Positions 23,301-32,849 of a DNA stretch of 35,148 nucleotides are shown piece after piece. The notes beneath the pieces were generated by a model. The model was not told the origin of the DNA and searched no databases. It was given only the letters and a program-made list of their open reading frames with translations. Position numbers and translations under genes: made by a program. How positions within the stretch are numbered: position 1 is the first letter of the stretch; every line of letters starts with the position of its first letter. The stretch is taken from positions 1 through 35,148 of the forward strand of contig JASAMV010009079.1 of the NCBI GenBank assembly GCA_030248065.1, in the 5' to 3' direction. Source of the stretch: Rhynchonema sp. JSB1_4. Taxonomy: Eukaryota > Nematoda > Chromadorea > Monhysterida > Xyalidae.

Positions 23301-24342
23301 ACTCACTTTCAGAAGCCCGTGAAACATCATCATCAGTCTGCAGCACAACCAGTGCACCGCGCTCGTCATCAGCCACGACCACCATTGGTGCGACTGGCCA
23401 CCATGGTGAGCAGGATACTGGTAGTCGACATTTGGAAAACATTTTTTCACATTCTTTTTGCTTCAGGCGCATGCGGACGGTGACAACAACCAGCCGGCTG
23501 TTGAAGATGGTGAGAGGATTATCAGATATTGATTTCATGGCATTTTGTGAAAAAAACCTAAAAAATGTATTTCGGTTTCAGTTGTGCAGGTGGTGAAGAC
23601 CGACAAACACGCGTTGCGTCGACGCGCTCAAGAAATTCAATGTACGTTGCCAAAATAGTGCGACGATCGCTTTTCTGAAACCATGGCATACTCAAGTAGA
23701 TTATAAATGTCAGCCAAGAGCAGCATTCCCGACGGCATGAAACATCAGCAAAGGCAGGCACCGGCCCGACAGGAAATGGAGACGACGAAACATCGCCCAG
23801 CCGTGAATGGTGGTGAACGTGAGTGAATGCCATTTGTCTGGCTAAATGATGTTTCACAGGCACCACATGTTCACTTCATAGGTGTTGTGACGCAGCCAAA
23901 GGCCCGTGTGGTGGATGTGAAAAGTGCGTCGGACGCTTATCACCGCAGACATCGTCCGACTGATGCTGGTTGGTGATATCGAAGAAAAAACTACAAAGAG
24001 TAAAAAACATTTTTGATCATTTTGTCAGACCCGAGAGTGACGGAGGACTACGATCGTGTGATGGAGACGTTGCGACAACAACACATCGCTGAGATGCAAC
24101 GAATCACACACAGATCGGGTGGGCATCGATTGACTGAATATGATTTATTCATCGATTTATTTAGTGATTGATTAATTGCAGAATCGACCAAGAAGAACGA
24201 CGAGAATGCAGCAGCAGCAGCAGCAGTTGAACGTGATGCGAAGCACGATCGCCCGGTCGACGCCGAGCGTCATCGCAGCCGCGCGCCTCATCGTCGTCGA
24301 CACACGGATGCACGCAACAAAATACAGTTGAAACATTTCTGA
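20313..24342 (+). CDS. 600-aa basic low-complexity protein, 17 exons, unrecognised
   Basis: Exons: 20313-20373, 20464-20582, 20643-20765, 20851-20949, 21094-21238, 21533-21699, 22310-22426, 22630-22759, 22854-22954, 23149-23247, 23313-23408, 23467-23509, 23582-23641, 23714-23818, 23882-23968, 24029-24118 and 24182-24342. They total 1803 nt, and every junction keeps frame, which is strong evidence for the model. The protein starts MESEKQDNKKPRSRRIRNTK. It is rich in Lys, Arg, Ser, Gln, His and Ala, with RS-like pieces (QRSRSTSVK, KPRSRSASR), a CCPNC cluster (about 253-257), two STQTPQ copies (exons 9 and 10) and a run of six Ala near 557. No signal peptide or membrane helix. A nuclear or RNA/chromatin-associated role is a guess from composition only. 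Seven sense copies of GAAACATC lie in its exons. A MITE sits in intron 6 and a dispersed E-box element in introns 6 and 9. Confidence 0.86.
21720..21771. repeat. Dispersed E-box element, copy in intron 6 of the basic gene
   Basis: CAACTTGGTGAT, then GGATCGGATCGG, then CCACGTGAC: same order as the copy at 11347. About 65 bp downstream comes TTTTACGCTGGTC, a second recurring word also seen near 19314, 22459 and 33364. Confidence 0.6.
21867..22143. mobile_element. MITE family B (about 277 bp) in intron 6 of the basic gene
   Basis: The left end GGCAATCCACCAGCTCATGG and the right end (the complement of GGCAATCCATCGGCCCATGG) form a roughly 26-bp inverted repeat, followed on both arms by CACT. TATA lies before and CATA after. 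The subterminal CCACCAGCTCATGGCACT is shared with family A, but the outer ends and the core differ, so it is a related but distinct family. No transposase is encoded. A TGAAACATC word lies inside at 21958. Confidence 0.75.
23088..23135. repeat. Dispersed E-box element, copy in intron 9 of the basic gene
   Basis: CACGTGAC, short spacer, then GATCCGATCACCAAGTTTGA. It is the complement orientation of the copies at 11347 and 21720. It ends 13 bp before exon 10, so it forms much of the 3' end of the intron. Confidence 0.65.
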
Positions 24343-24604
24343 TCACACAAAACCGAACTGTGATTCTGATGTAGAATTAGGCAAAATCAGTTAATTGTTG
24401 TAAAATGACAGGTATCTTTTTTTCGGAAAGTTTTTGAAAGAGGAGTGTGATTTTTCTTCTGATTTGCGTGATTATGCTGTTTAGTGGTATGAGTGAAATG
24501 TTTTTTCAATGATAACAAATTATGAAGATGGAGAATGATTTAAAGGGTGATGCTAGGCATGTGATGTGGATTTTGGAAGGAAATTTTGTTTGCACTGATT
24601 CAGA

Positions 24605-24610
24605 AATAAA
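24605..24610 (+). promoter_or_regulatory. Candidate poly(A) signal of the basic gene
   Basis: AATAAA about 263 bp past the stop codon at 24342; a second AATAAA lies at 24721-24726. Either could end the transcript. Confidence 0.45.
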
Positions 24611-24926
24611 AATGAAGACGCATTCGGTTGCTTTGGCTTCACTACTGTTGTTTTTTGTGTAATTCTGATATTATCGAAGCCTAAATTGCACCCTGTCTAA
24701 ATTTACTTGTGTCCAGGAAAAATAAATGAAATGGGCCACAAGCAGAAGGTGAATATACAAACGCATAGGGTGTCAACGGAAGAAAACTAATGTTCGAGCG
24801 CTATGAATGAAAGATAGGTACAGCATGTGCACAGGTGCACACCGAACAGTGACATGGGAAAGCTCCAATTTGATAATCACGACGAAGAATTATGTAACAA
24901 AGCTAAAATCCTGCAATCCATAACAT

Positions 24927-26849
24927 CTAATTGCAAGTCACAGTCGGGCTGTTGACGAGTGCAGCCGCAGTGACCGTGGTCGTGGTTGCCAGGCTGCTGT
25001 GTGTCACATACGTGAATGTGCCATCATCTTGACACACCACTGTCGTTTGCGAACCCGTTGGAAGGTCGGTACCGGCAATGGCTAAAAAGAGGAATATTTT
25101 GGTCGGAATCAACGTTTGTGATTCGGTCTTTTTCACATGACTTGTTTGAATTCGAGGTTTACTGACACCGATCGACCAGTAGAATGTGCTCCAAACAGAG
25201 AAACAGCGTTTACGCAAGCCAAGATTAGTGCAGCAAGAAATCTGGACGAAATATTCTTCGTCACGTGATCACAGCAGATCCCATCCGATCGCTAAGTCTG
25301 ATACCGCCCTAAATATTAGAACTACCGACCAGTGCGCACACGTGCGACCGACTATCTGATGTTTCTACAAATCAGGCTCATACCAGCATTCGGTGTCGCA
25401 GCATTCACTTGCGAGCATCGATCGTCAAAGCTCAATGTCCATGTGGTACCAATTGGGTGCACTGCATTCGACATGAAGCCAGGTGTGTTGAAGAAATTGA
25501 CGGGCGATGTTGGACGGGCACAGCCTGAATTGCATTTGAAATGTCAGTGCGCTGCGCACAATTGTATAGTCCGTCCATCAGCTCATGTCACTTTGTGAGG
25601 CTGCTGGCTGGTTTGTTCCCTTCCTCCACGTTCTAATGAAAGAGAAATTGAGTATCCGAAAAAAATTATTTTTGCTCTTAAATTGTGGTTCGACGTGTTT
25701 TATCGATTTTAGTTTAATTAAATTTTAAATTTGATCGAATTCAATCTTTTTCTTCACATTTTATTGTTTTTTTAGTTTTTTTTTGCAAAATCGGTCCCGC
25801 TCAATTTCTCTTTCATTAGAACGTGGATGAAGGGAACAAACCAGCCAGCAGCAACACAAAGTGCCATGAGCTGGTGGACGGACTATACAGTGTGACTCTC
25901 TATGCAGTGAAACGTTATGGCTAAAATTTTCAGCGACACTTACAGGAGGTTTGTTCGCAATCTGTCGTTAATGACGGATACCGATCATGCTTGAAGTCAA
26001 TCTTACTGCTGAGATAGAAGCCAAGCTTATAGAAGCGTTTGGCACTAATATCCTGAGGTCTCAACAATATCGCACGTGCGTTGCTGTTTCGTCAATTCCA
26101 TCTTGATCAACTGACCACACAAGAACGTTCCCGTGTTCGACCATTGATTGTTGACTTGACACGTCAGCGTCTGTGCACTGTCGAAAGCAGTGCTGCCATC
26201 GAATAGGTTCTTCTGACTGTTGATGCCACAACAGTCACCGTCGCTGTGCTGCCTGCACAAGTGAATTAATTGCTGACAGCAGTTCTCATGTCAGTCAGTT
26301 AAAGTTGTCAGTCACAGAGTCATGTAACACGCGGGCGTGTAACTGACTGATATGTCAAATGGTAGTTAGTGCGTAACACAAAAGCAGCGCTCATCATAAG
26401 TGCTTTTGAGGTCAATGTTGCCATCTATTGTCCATTCTCCCTGACGATCGGGTGCACCGGTTGTCACTCGGAAAACAGATCGAAACGGCAATGAAAAGCA
26501 CGCTACACAATCCACCACACTACGGGCATATTATTTATCATCACAAAAAATTGTTCTAGTTGAGTGTTGCCTTTTGGCGCCGATTTAGTCGGACACCACG
26601 CCCGCTTGGCATAACACACGTTACATGCAGACGTCTTATTAGTGCAGATCCAAGCTGATCGTTATCAGATATATACTGTATCGATATGAGCGGTCAACGG
26701 TTGAGAACAAGCAAGTTTTGGGGATTCCTGCCATCAAACAATCGAAACCACTCAACACTCACCGACAGGATACAGGCCAGACGTTGGTGACGCGCTGTAG
26801 TCAATCAGAACGTCGCTGGTGCCCGATTTTGGAATACCATTGCAACCAC
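24927..26849 (-). CDS. Cys-rich extracellular protein, 3' four exons (5' end missing)
   Basis: Exons in coding order: 26849-26763, 26502-26378, 26248-26116, 25081-24927, with phases that all join; the stop is at 24927. Pieces include GCNGIPKSGTSDVLIDYSAS, TGAPDRQGEWTIDGN, CFCHSDGDCCGI and QTLTCQVNNQWSNTGTFLC, ending GSQTTVVCQDDGTFTYV and a Thr/Ala-rich tail SPTVTCN. The repeated pattern (T-x-x-V/L-x-C-x-x-D/N-x, aromatic, later Cys) resembles Sushi/CCP-like or other small disulphide modules; I cannot assign the family. It is probably secreted. Upstream of 26849 the sequence becomes low complexity and then enters the foldback element, so the 5' exons are lost, hidden or far away. A MITE lies in the last intron. 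Confidence 0.62.
25259..25308. repeat. Dispersed E-box element, intronic copy
   Basis: CGTCACGTGATC, then CATCCGATCGCTAAGTCTGA; matches the 23088 copy in order and orientation. It lies in the last intron of the Cys-rich minus-strand gene. Confidence 0.6.
25568..25884. mobile_element. MITE family A copy 3 (317 bp), intronic
   Basis: Same inverted ends as the copies at 4648 and 11722 (AGTCCGTCCA ... TGGACGGACT) with TAT and ATA flanks. The core orientation matches copy 2, with a few deletions. It lies in the last intron of the Cys-rich minus-strand gene. Confidence 0.9.
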
Positions 26850-26879
26850 CTGGAAAACCAACTGCATAAAACCGATGAA

Positions 26880-27280
26880 AAAAGTAAAAAATAAGAATAT
26901 GCAAAAAGTCCCACCAAGAACGCCAAAGGGGGGCACGCGCGCCCCCGGGGCCGAACCCCGCCCACCAAAAAAACAAGGGGGGAGGGCATCATGACAAAAA
27001 ACACTCCAACCTTTACAAAAAAAATGCCAAAAGAAAAAAGGGAAAAAAAAACAAAAACAAACCCACGCCAAAGGAAAAAAAAAAAACATAAGAGAAGACC
27101 CCTAACAATAATTTCTAAAACAACACAACAAAAAAATGTCTCCGAAGTGCCAACCTTCTCCTTCCCTTTTCCTCCCTCCCCTCCTTTCTTCGCGCCCCAC
27201 CCTCTTCCCCCACCTCTTCCCACCCTACGTCCCTTTCCTCTTCCCTCGCCACCCGCCACCCCCCCTCTCTCCCCGCCCCT
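26880..27280. repeat. Low-complexity, composition-shifted block (possible assembly artefact)
   Basis: The sequence passes from A-rich through a C/G-rich piece back to A-rich, then into a C/T-rich tract, with many broken homopolymers. It abuts the outer tandem array of the foldback element. The texture resembles error-rich sequence at a hard-to-resolve hairpin, as at 7285-7500. No gene can be called here. Confidence 0.6.
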
Positions 27281-27492
27281 CCAGGTGCTTTTCGGTCCAG
27301 GTACCTTTCGGTCCAGGTACTTTTCGGTCCATGTACCTTTCGGTCCAGGTACTTTTCGGTCCATGTACCTTTCGGTCCAGGTACTTTTCGGTCCAGGTAC
27401 CTTTCGGTCCAGGTACTTTTCGGTCCAGGTACTTTTCGGTCCAGGTACCTTTCGGTCCAGGTACTTTTCGGTCCAGGTACTTTTCGGTCCAT
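27281..27492 (+). repeat. 16-bp tandem array, left foldback end (about 13 units)
   Basis: The unit is GGTCCAGGTACTTTTC, with units alternating between TACTTTTC and TACCTTTC, and some CATGTAC variants. It is the complement of the array at 29441-29760. Since 16 is not a multiple of 3, a 48-bp (three-unit) pattern gives long but meaningless open frames. Confidence 0.95.
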
Positions 27493-27803
27493 CCTACTAT
27501 TGCAAGATATTAAGACATGGCATGCAGGTTCCACATATCAAAGGTATATCTTTTGGCATGCTAACGAGTCATCGGGTGAAAGGGTAGCCGAGGGTGCAAA
27601 CAAGCGCTAAAATTTAGCCGGGCTGCAGCCAAATGCATGGCATTGCGCTTGTTCGCAACGTTGACGTGGCCCTGTGTCATTGGACATACGAACCCCGCAA
27701 TTAAAAAATTTATTACGAACGCATGTTTTGAACCACGCTTAATTACCATTGGGACATCACAAAAAACCACCACATGACCGGACCTAATGCGCCTTAAGAA
27801 CTC
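27281..27803 (+). mobile_element. Foldback element, left arm
   Basis: The arm consists of the outer 16-bp array followed by about 300 bp of single-copy sequence. The whole arm is repeated in reverse complement at 29131-29760, with scattered mismatches. Long inverted arms with outer tandem arrays are the structure of foldback (FB-like) transposons. I see no transposase in the arms. Confidence 0.88.
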
Positions 27804-29130
27804 ACCACCATAGCCGGACGTTGTGCGTCTGTTTCCCATTTCCACACCAAACGGTGATCGTCGTTTTGAATATCTGTTGCATCAGCGGCCAGATCATCCC
27901 CATTTCATTACAAATTACAAATTTGTGTAACTTTGAAAGGTTACACCTTAGCTAGTGTATGTGCACTACACTTTTTTTACGAGTGAGTAGCAACAGTCAA
28001 GCACCGATGCAAAACAAGTCAGGAAACTGCAGGCAGCAAACACCCTGATTTTCATGCGCCGCTATCCTTGTACCGCAAAAGGACTGACCGGAACCGACCA
28101 GGTCCCGTTTTTATAATATGTTAGTATAATTGGCCCGATATATATCCATTTCCTCGGATGCCCGTATTCCGTGATATTTGAATGTTGCGGTCATCTGGGG
28201 TATGTGCATGCATCATTGTACCACAAAAAGTACACGCCCCCCATTTACTCTTCCGTCAATATCTACTTTAAATTGCTGACTTTCGTTCGGTAAGCAAAAG
28301 TCGAAACAGACTGCTTTCGGTCGGTGATCTCTGTTCGTTGCATGCGAGTAGCTGACATGTGATACAGGTTGCTGATTAGACAGATTACATAATTCACTCG
28401 AAACTTTAAAGAGAAGTGCAGCTCAAGGCGACGTTTTGTACTACATGAATGTACGTATATGTATAATATAAAGGCGAACTACACTCCAACATGAGCTCGA
28501 TTTCGCAGCTGCCAGGCTAGTGAAACATTCTGACGTGGCTGCTGATTTGGGAAAATGTTACACATTGAAGAATACAAAATGGAGCATGATGATTTGTATA
28601 CTCTTTCCATTCGTTTTGAATACACTCCACCTTCGAAATCGGGCTCGTGTTGGTGTAGTTTTCCTTCACATATACATACAGTATACCTACAGTATATGTA
28701 TATATACGTATACAAACGAAGTGCAGGCTGAGACGTGGTGTTGCATAATTGAATCTGGTACAACATTTTATGTCCATAACCATAAATCATCTGCAAAAGA
28801 ATAAACCGAGGATACTGTATACTTAAGGATACTTGCTTCGGACGTAAATTCTACCGGACTCCAGCACCGTTGAGCATTATGCTGGAATCGGTGAAATTTC
28901 GCGGTGAAATCTCATTCAACAAGCGGCTGATGAGGATTTCGTGTCACAAAACTTACCTGTTCAAATCACAGGTACGGCGATAATTGTGAAAGATGCGTGT
29001 ACATTATCGTTGTTCATTCTAAAGCCTGGTTTGAGCGGCCTTTTGTCAGGCGCGGCACGATTCGGACTCTTTTTACTTTTATATGAAGCCATTGTTCGAC
29101 TGTGTCAAAAACACAGCAGTGTAAATCGAT
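27804..29130. other. Central spacer of the foldback element
   Basis: About 1.33 kb between the two arms, with no recognisable gene. It contains a smaller inverted-repeat element (about 28450-28690) and TATA/CATA-rich simple sequence near 28665-28720. Confidence 0.6.
28450..28690. repeat. Small inverted repeat nested in the foldback spacer
   Basis: AACTACACTCCAACATGAGC with following CGATTTCG (28479-28506) is matched in complement around 28631-28662, and the outer GTATATGTA tracts also pair. It resembles a decayed MITE of about 240 bp. Confidence 0.55.
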
Positions 29131-29760
29131 CGTTCAAGGTGCATTAGGTCCGGTCATGTGGTGGTTTTTTGTGATGTCCCAATGGCAATTAAGCGTGGTT
29201 CAAAACATGCGTTCGTAATAAATTTTTTAATTGCGGGGTTAGTATGTCCAATGACACAGGGTCACGTCAACGTTGCGGGCAAGCGCAATGCCATGCATCT
29301 GGCTGCAGCCCGGCTAAATTTTAGCGCTTGTTTGCACCCTCGGCTACCCTTTCACCCGAAGACTCGTTAGCATGCCAAAAGATATACCTTTGATATGTGG
29401 AACCTGCATGCCATGTCTTAATATCTTGCAATAGTAGGATGGACCGAAAAGTACCTGGACCGAAAAGTACCTGGACCGAAAGGTACCTGGACCGAAAAGT
29501 ACCTGGACCGAAAAGTACCTGGACCGAAAGGTACCTGGACCGAAAAGTACCTGGACCGAAAGGTACATGGACCGAAAAGTACCTGGACCGAAAGGTACAT
29601 GGACCGAAAAGTACCTGGACCGAAAGGTACCTGGACCGAAAAGTACGTGGACCGAAAGGTACTTGGACCGTAAAGTGAGTGGACCGAAAAGCACCTGGAC
29701 CGAAAGGTTACATGGACCGAAAAGTCCTGTGGACCGAAAAGTACGCTGGACCGAAAAGAT
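29131..29760 (-). mobile_element. Foldback element, right arm
   Basis: Reverse complement of the left arm: GCATTAGGTCCGGTCATGTG near the inner end, then about 300 bp of arm, then the 16-bp array. The outermost array units (after about 29680) are degenerate, suggesting the true element end is near 29760. Confidence 0.88.
29441..29760 (+). repeat. 16-bp tandem array, right foldback end (about 20 units)
   Basis: The unit is GGACCGAAAAGTACCT, alternating with GAAAGGTACCT or GGTACAT variants. Units nearest the arm are regular; the outer ones have indels. Unit number differs from the left array (about 20 against 13), as expected from array slippage. Confidence 0.95.
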
Positions 29761-29809
29761 ACGGAATCCTTAACCGGACAGTGTTTATCAGATTATAATC
29801 AATATGTTA

Positions 29810-30379
29810 ACAAGAAAGAAAAATGCCCCAAGGGGCATAAAAGAAATATGGTTCCCTGGCTGACTGGCATAAAAGAACGATACTAGCTTGCACCACTTTG
29901 CTGATGTTTCATTAGGCGCTGGAATAAACGTAAGTGTGTTCTGAGCTGTTTGATACCGAACAGTAGACATTGAACCATATTCCCGGCGCGTGCTGTCTTG
30001 CCACCAGAGAGACACAGGGCACGGAGATATTGAAAGATTGCAATATTCTCTTTATTTCTCTCCTTGTTGAACCATCGTGCGCAGCCAAAGACTGCACAGT
30101 TACCGTCGTGAAGTTGAAAAGAAGAAACAGTTGCCTAAATACGTATGTGGGTTTGCACGAAAGTTTCGATATCGGCTGGGTGTTGGTTCAAAAGAGTTCG
30201 CGCCGGGAATATGGTTCAATGTCTACTGTTCGGTATCAAACAGCTCAGAACACACTTACGTTTATTCCAGTGCCTAATGAAACATCAGCAAAGTGGTGCA
30301 AGCTAGTATCGTTCTTTTATGCCAGTCAGCCAGGGAACCATATTTCTTTTATGCCCCTTGGGGCATTTTTCTTTCTTGT
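29810..30379. repeat. Near-perfect 181-bp inverted repeat (hairpin locus)
   Basis: The left arm 29810-29990 and right arm 30199-30379 are reverse complements with one mismatch that I could find (GGCGCTGG against the complement of CCAGTGCC). The spacer is 208 bp. Each arm contains ATGCCCCAAGGGGCAT (itself a small stem) and one TGAAACATCAG word. No terminal target duplication is obvious. It may be a very young foldback MITE or a locus making a long hairpin RNA. Confidence 0.93.
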
Positions 30380-31514
30380 GTCGTTCTTTTATATCGCGCA
30401 AGCGCCAAACAGAGAACCCGGTTAAATCAGGCACAGAAAGTTTTCAGTTCCGGCAAGCAATGGTTCTAACACCAAGAAAATGTCGACCATCAGACTTTTC
30501 TCAAGTAATCAACGCACATGAGCGCAATGAGGTGTGGGGGTTAGTTTAAGGATGCTGTACTTTTTGGCAGGATATATGAGTCGGTGGTTATCGTGACATA
30601 AGGCCAATTTTGTGTTTCGATTTCACTATGGGGTTCTAACAATGGAGACACGCTTGTGTCTGCGTCTTCACCCACCACTGAAACAAAACCAACGCAGTGC
30701 CCCACGCGCATGTCCATGCTTTTGAGGAACATGGTAACTTGTCAAGTTATTTTTTTTTAATTTACCGCCAGGTATGTATTTGACACCCTAGGTATTGGTC
30801 GCACAATGACCATATAAGAATTCATCAAATCAATCCTGATTTTCAAGTTCAGTCACTCTTAACCACTGTGCTATTTGTGATTCTCACAAAACATTTTCAC
30901 CAGAAAATAATCCAGCCGATCAACCACGTTGCCGCAGGTCTGAAACATTCTCTTTACTACATGGTTTCTGTGCGATCATGCAATGCAACGTCATTGCCCC
31001 GTCACTTTCCCTCTTTACGATTCAGGAACAAAATTTGACCAATTCTTATAAAGTCATTGCGCAACCAATACCATCATTTATAGCGCACTGATTGCGCATC
31101 GTCTCAGAGAATGGCACTTGTTGGTTTAGTACCAAGCAAAGCTGTGCAATGAACTTCCATGCAACCTGTCCCTTCAGCTTCAGCAACGAAATAAGTGTCA
31201 AACATCAGTCTCCAGATTGCTTTGGTGTTGGCCGCTGCATCTGATCTTGGATTCAATGTTACGTAAAAACTACTATTTAACTTTCCCACGAAAGTCAAAT
31301 TATACATGCGGAAAAAGCTTCGAATGTTAGAGAGCAACAGCAATTTTAATTAACAAGTTGATATCTTGTGGGTATTTTATCATGAATGACATCACAGCGC
31401 ATAAACTGCGAACCGCACCTGTGCTTAATAATTAATCTCAAATAAAAACACGAAAAAAACTGAAAAATGTTACCCAGAATTCATTAAAAGTTAGTAAGAT
31501 AAAACAAAGTTAGC

Positions 31515-31589
31515 TGCGCGCGTGAATGTTTGAACCCGCGGCCTTTCATCTTCAGTGCTGCGCGTTATACCGCTCGGACATCGCTTCGC
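31515..31589 (-). pseudogene. tRNA-like relic or tRNA-derived SINE head
   Basis: On the minus strand, a box-A-like TGTCCGAGCGG (complement of 31570-31580) is followed at the expected distance by a box-B-like GGGTTCAAAC (complement of 31528-31537). In between is TGAAGAT, like an anticodon loop. The T stem and acceptor stem do not pair, so it is not an intact tRNA. Confidence 0.4.
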
Positions 31590-31651
31590 CAATCTCCTTC
31601 ACAAGCTTTACTACATATGTAACTACGCGTGCATTGCTGCATTGCCTGTTT

Positions 31652-31710
31652 TGCTGGCTGCCTGTGTGTGTGTGCTGGCTGCCTGCCTGTGTGTGTGTGC
31701 TGGCTGTGTG
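31652..31710 (+). repeat. GCTGGCTGCC / TG microsatellite
   Basis: Two consecutive units of GCTGGCTGCCTG plus a TG run, then a partial third unit. Confidence 0.8.
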
Positions 31711-31905
31711 TTGTGGGTAATACATTGTGCGCTTTATCAATCAGGCAACTGCGTAGCGTGCACTAATGCATTGTTGTGTGTGTCTGAGCGTCCATTATGG
31801 CTCTTTTTGAGCTGAAAAACATTTAACCAATTGGAATTAATATATGTTTGACGTAACAACGATTAAAAACACATATAACCGCTGATTTTGGCTTTAGAAC
31901 CATAC

Positions 31906-32160
31906 TTTCTGTACAAAAAGTCATGGTCTGGAACCGTTCATACTAAAAGTTACGAACTCGGCGATAGCACCACCGTGTTTCTCGAGTGCGAAAACCACAT
32001 AAACAACTTTAATAGTTCTGGTAACACAACTTTTCGGCGAAATTTTACTTCGGGAAGCACACTTTACATACAAAAAGTCGTGGTCATGGTCTGGAACCGG
32101 TCTCAGTCGTGGAGTTACGAAGTCAGCGATAGCACCATCGTGTTTCTCGTGTGCGAAAAC
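31906..32160 (+). repeat. Degenerate direct duplication, period about 157 bp
   Basis: CAAAAAGTC, ATGGTCTGGAACCG, AGTTACGAA, GCGATAGCACCA and CGTGTTTCTCG appear in the same order in both copies (starts near 31906 and 32063). The copies diverge by substitutions and small indels. Confidence 0.8.
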
Positions 32161-32849
32161 CCTATATGCGATATTAACATTTCTGGTGTTCAGTAACGTC
32201 TGGGCCCTGACTACTCTTTTGTGGAAAAAAAAGGGAAAGAACGTTTTTACAAAAATTTCAACTGTATCTTGCCCGCGATCGCGCGAGTGGGCACGCAGCG
32301 GAATGAAATTTTGTGTGGACCTAGAAGTCCACGCCGTACAAGTTGTGTGCAAGTTTGGGCTTCTCAAGTTAAGTCTTGTGAAAATGGCGTGAGTTTAAAT
32401 TTTTCAACTCACGCAATATAAGGAATCAACCATATGTCGCTTAGCATTACCATGCTAGCTCCGATTTCATCATTTTCAAGAAATAGCGCACATCGGAACA
32501 GAAACGAACACTTTCCGGCGAAACTTTGGCCTGTTACACGCGTTCAAATGCACATTTCACCGTGTGATCCATCCAGTGTCACAACAGCGAATAAAACGAA
32601 CGAGACAGCAGATGGTAATCAGACGCACTTGATCTTAGAATCTCATTAGAAAGCAACAGTGGTGTTTATGTTTATTTATAAACATGTTCAACTGACAGCC
32701 GCTTACACGTTCGAAAACAAGTCCAATAATGTCTATATGCAGCATAAAATTTTTTAAACCTTGCTGTTGCTTTATTTTTAAATTCAACAGCATATCAGCA
32801 CGTGACATTGAACAACAGACACCGATAAATAACAAATACGACCATCACT

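Larger units (their letters stand above)
30380..32849. other. Region without a supported gene between the hairpin and CWF19L2
   Basis: No exon chain is visible. It contains a TG/GCTGGCTGCC microsatellite (31652-31710), a tRNA-like relic (31515-31589) and a degenerate direct duplication (31906-32160). A short palindrome GCGTGAGTT...AACTCACGC lies at 32385-32416. Confidence 0.45.

Noticed and set aside
27281..27490. Long open frames through the 16-bp arrays, encoding a repetitive basic protein
   Set aside because: The frames arise because the tandem unit lacks stops; all frames and both arms show the same effect. There is no start context, splice signal or homology.
31104..31343. A 79-codon open frame on the minus strand with fairly normal composition
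   Set aside because: No family match, no splice partners and no support beyond length.
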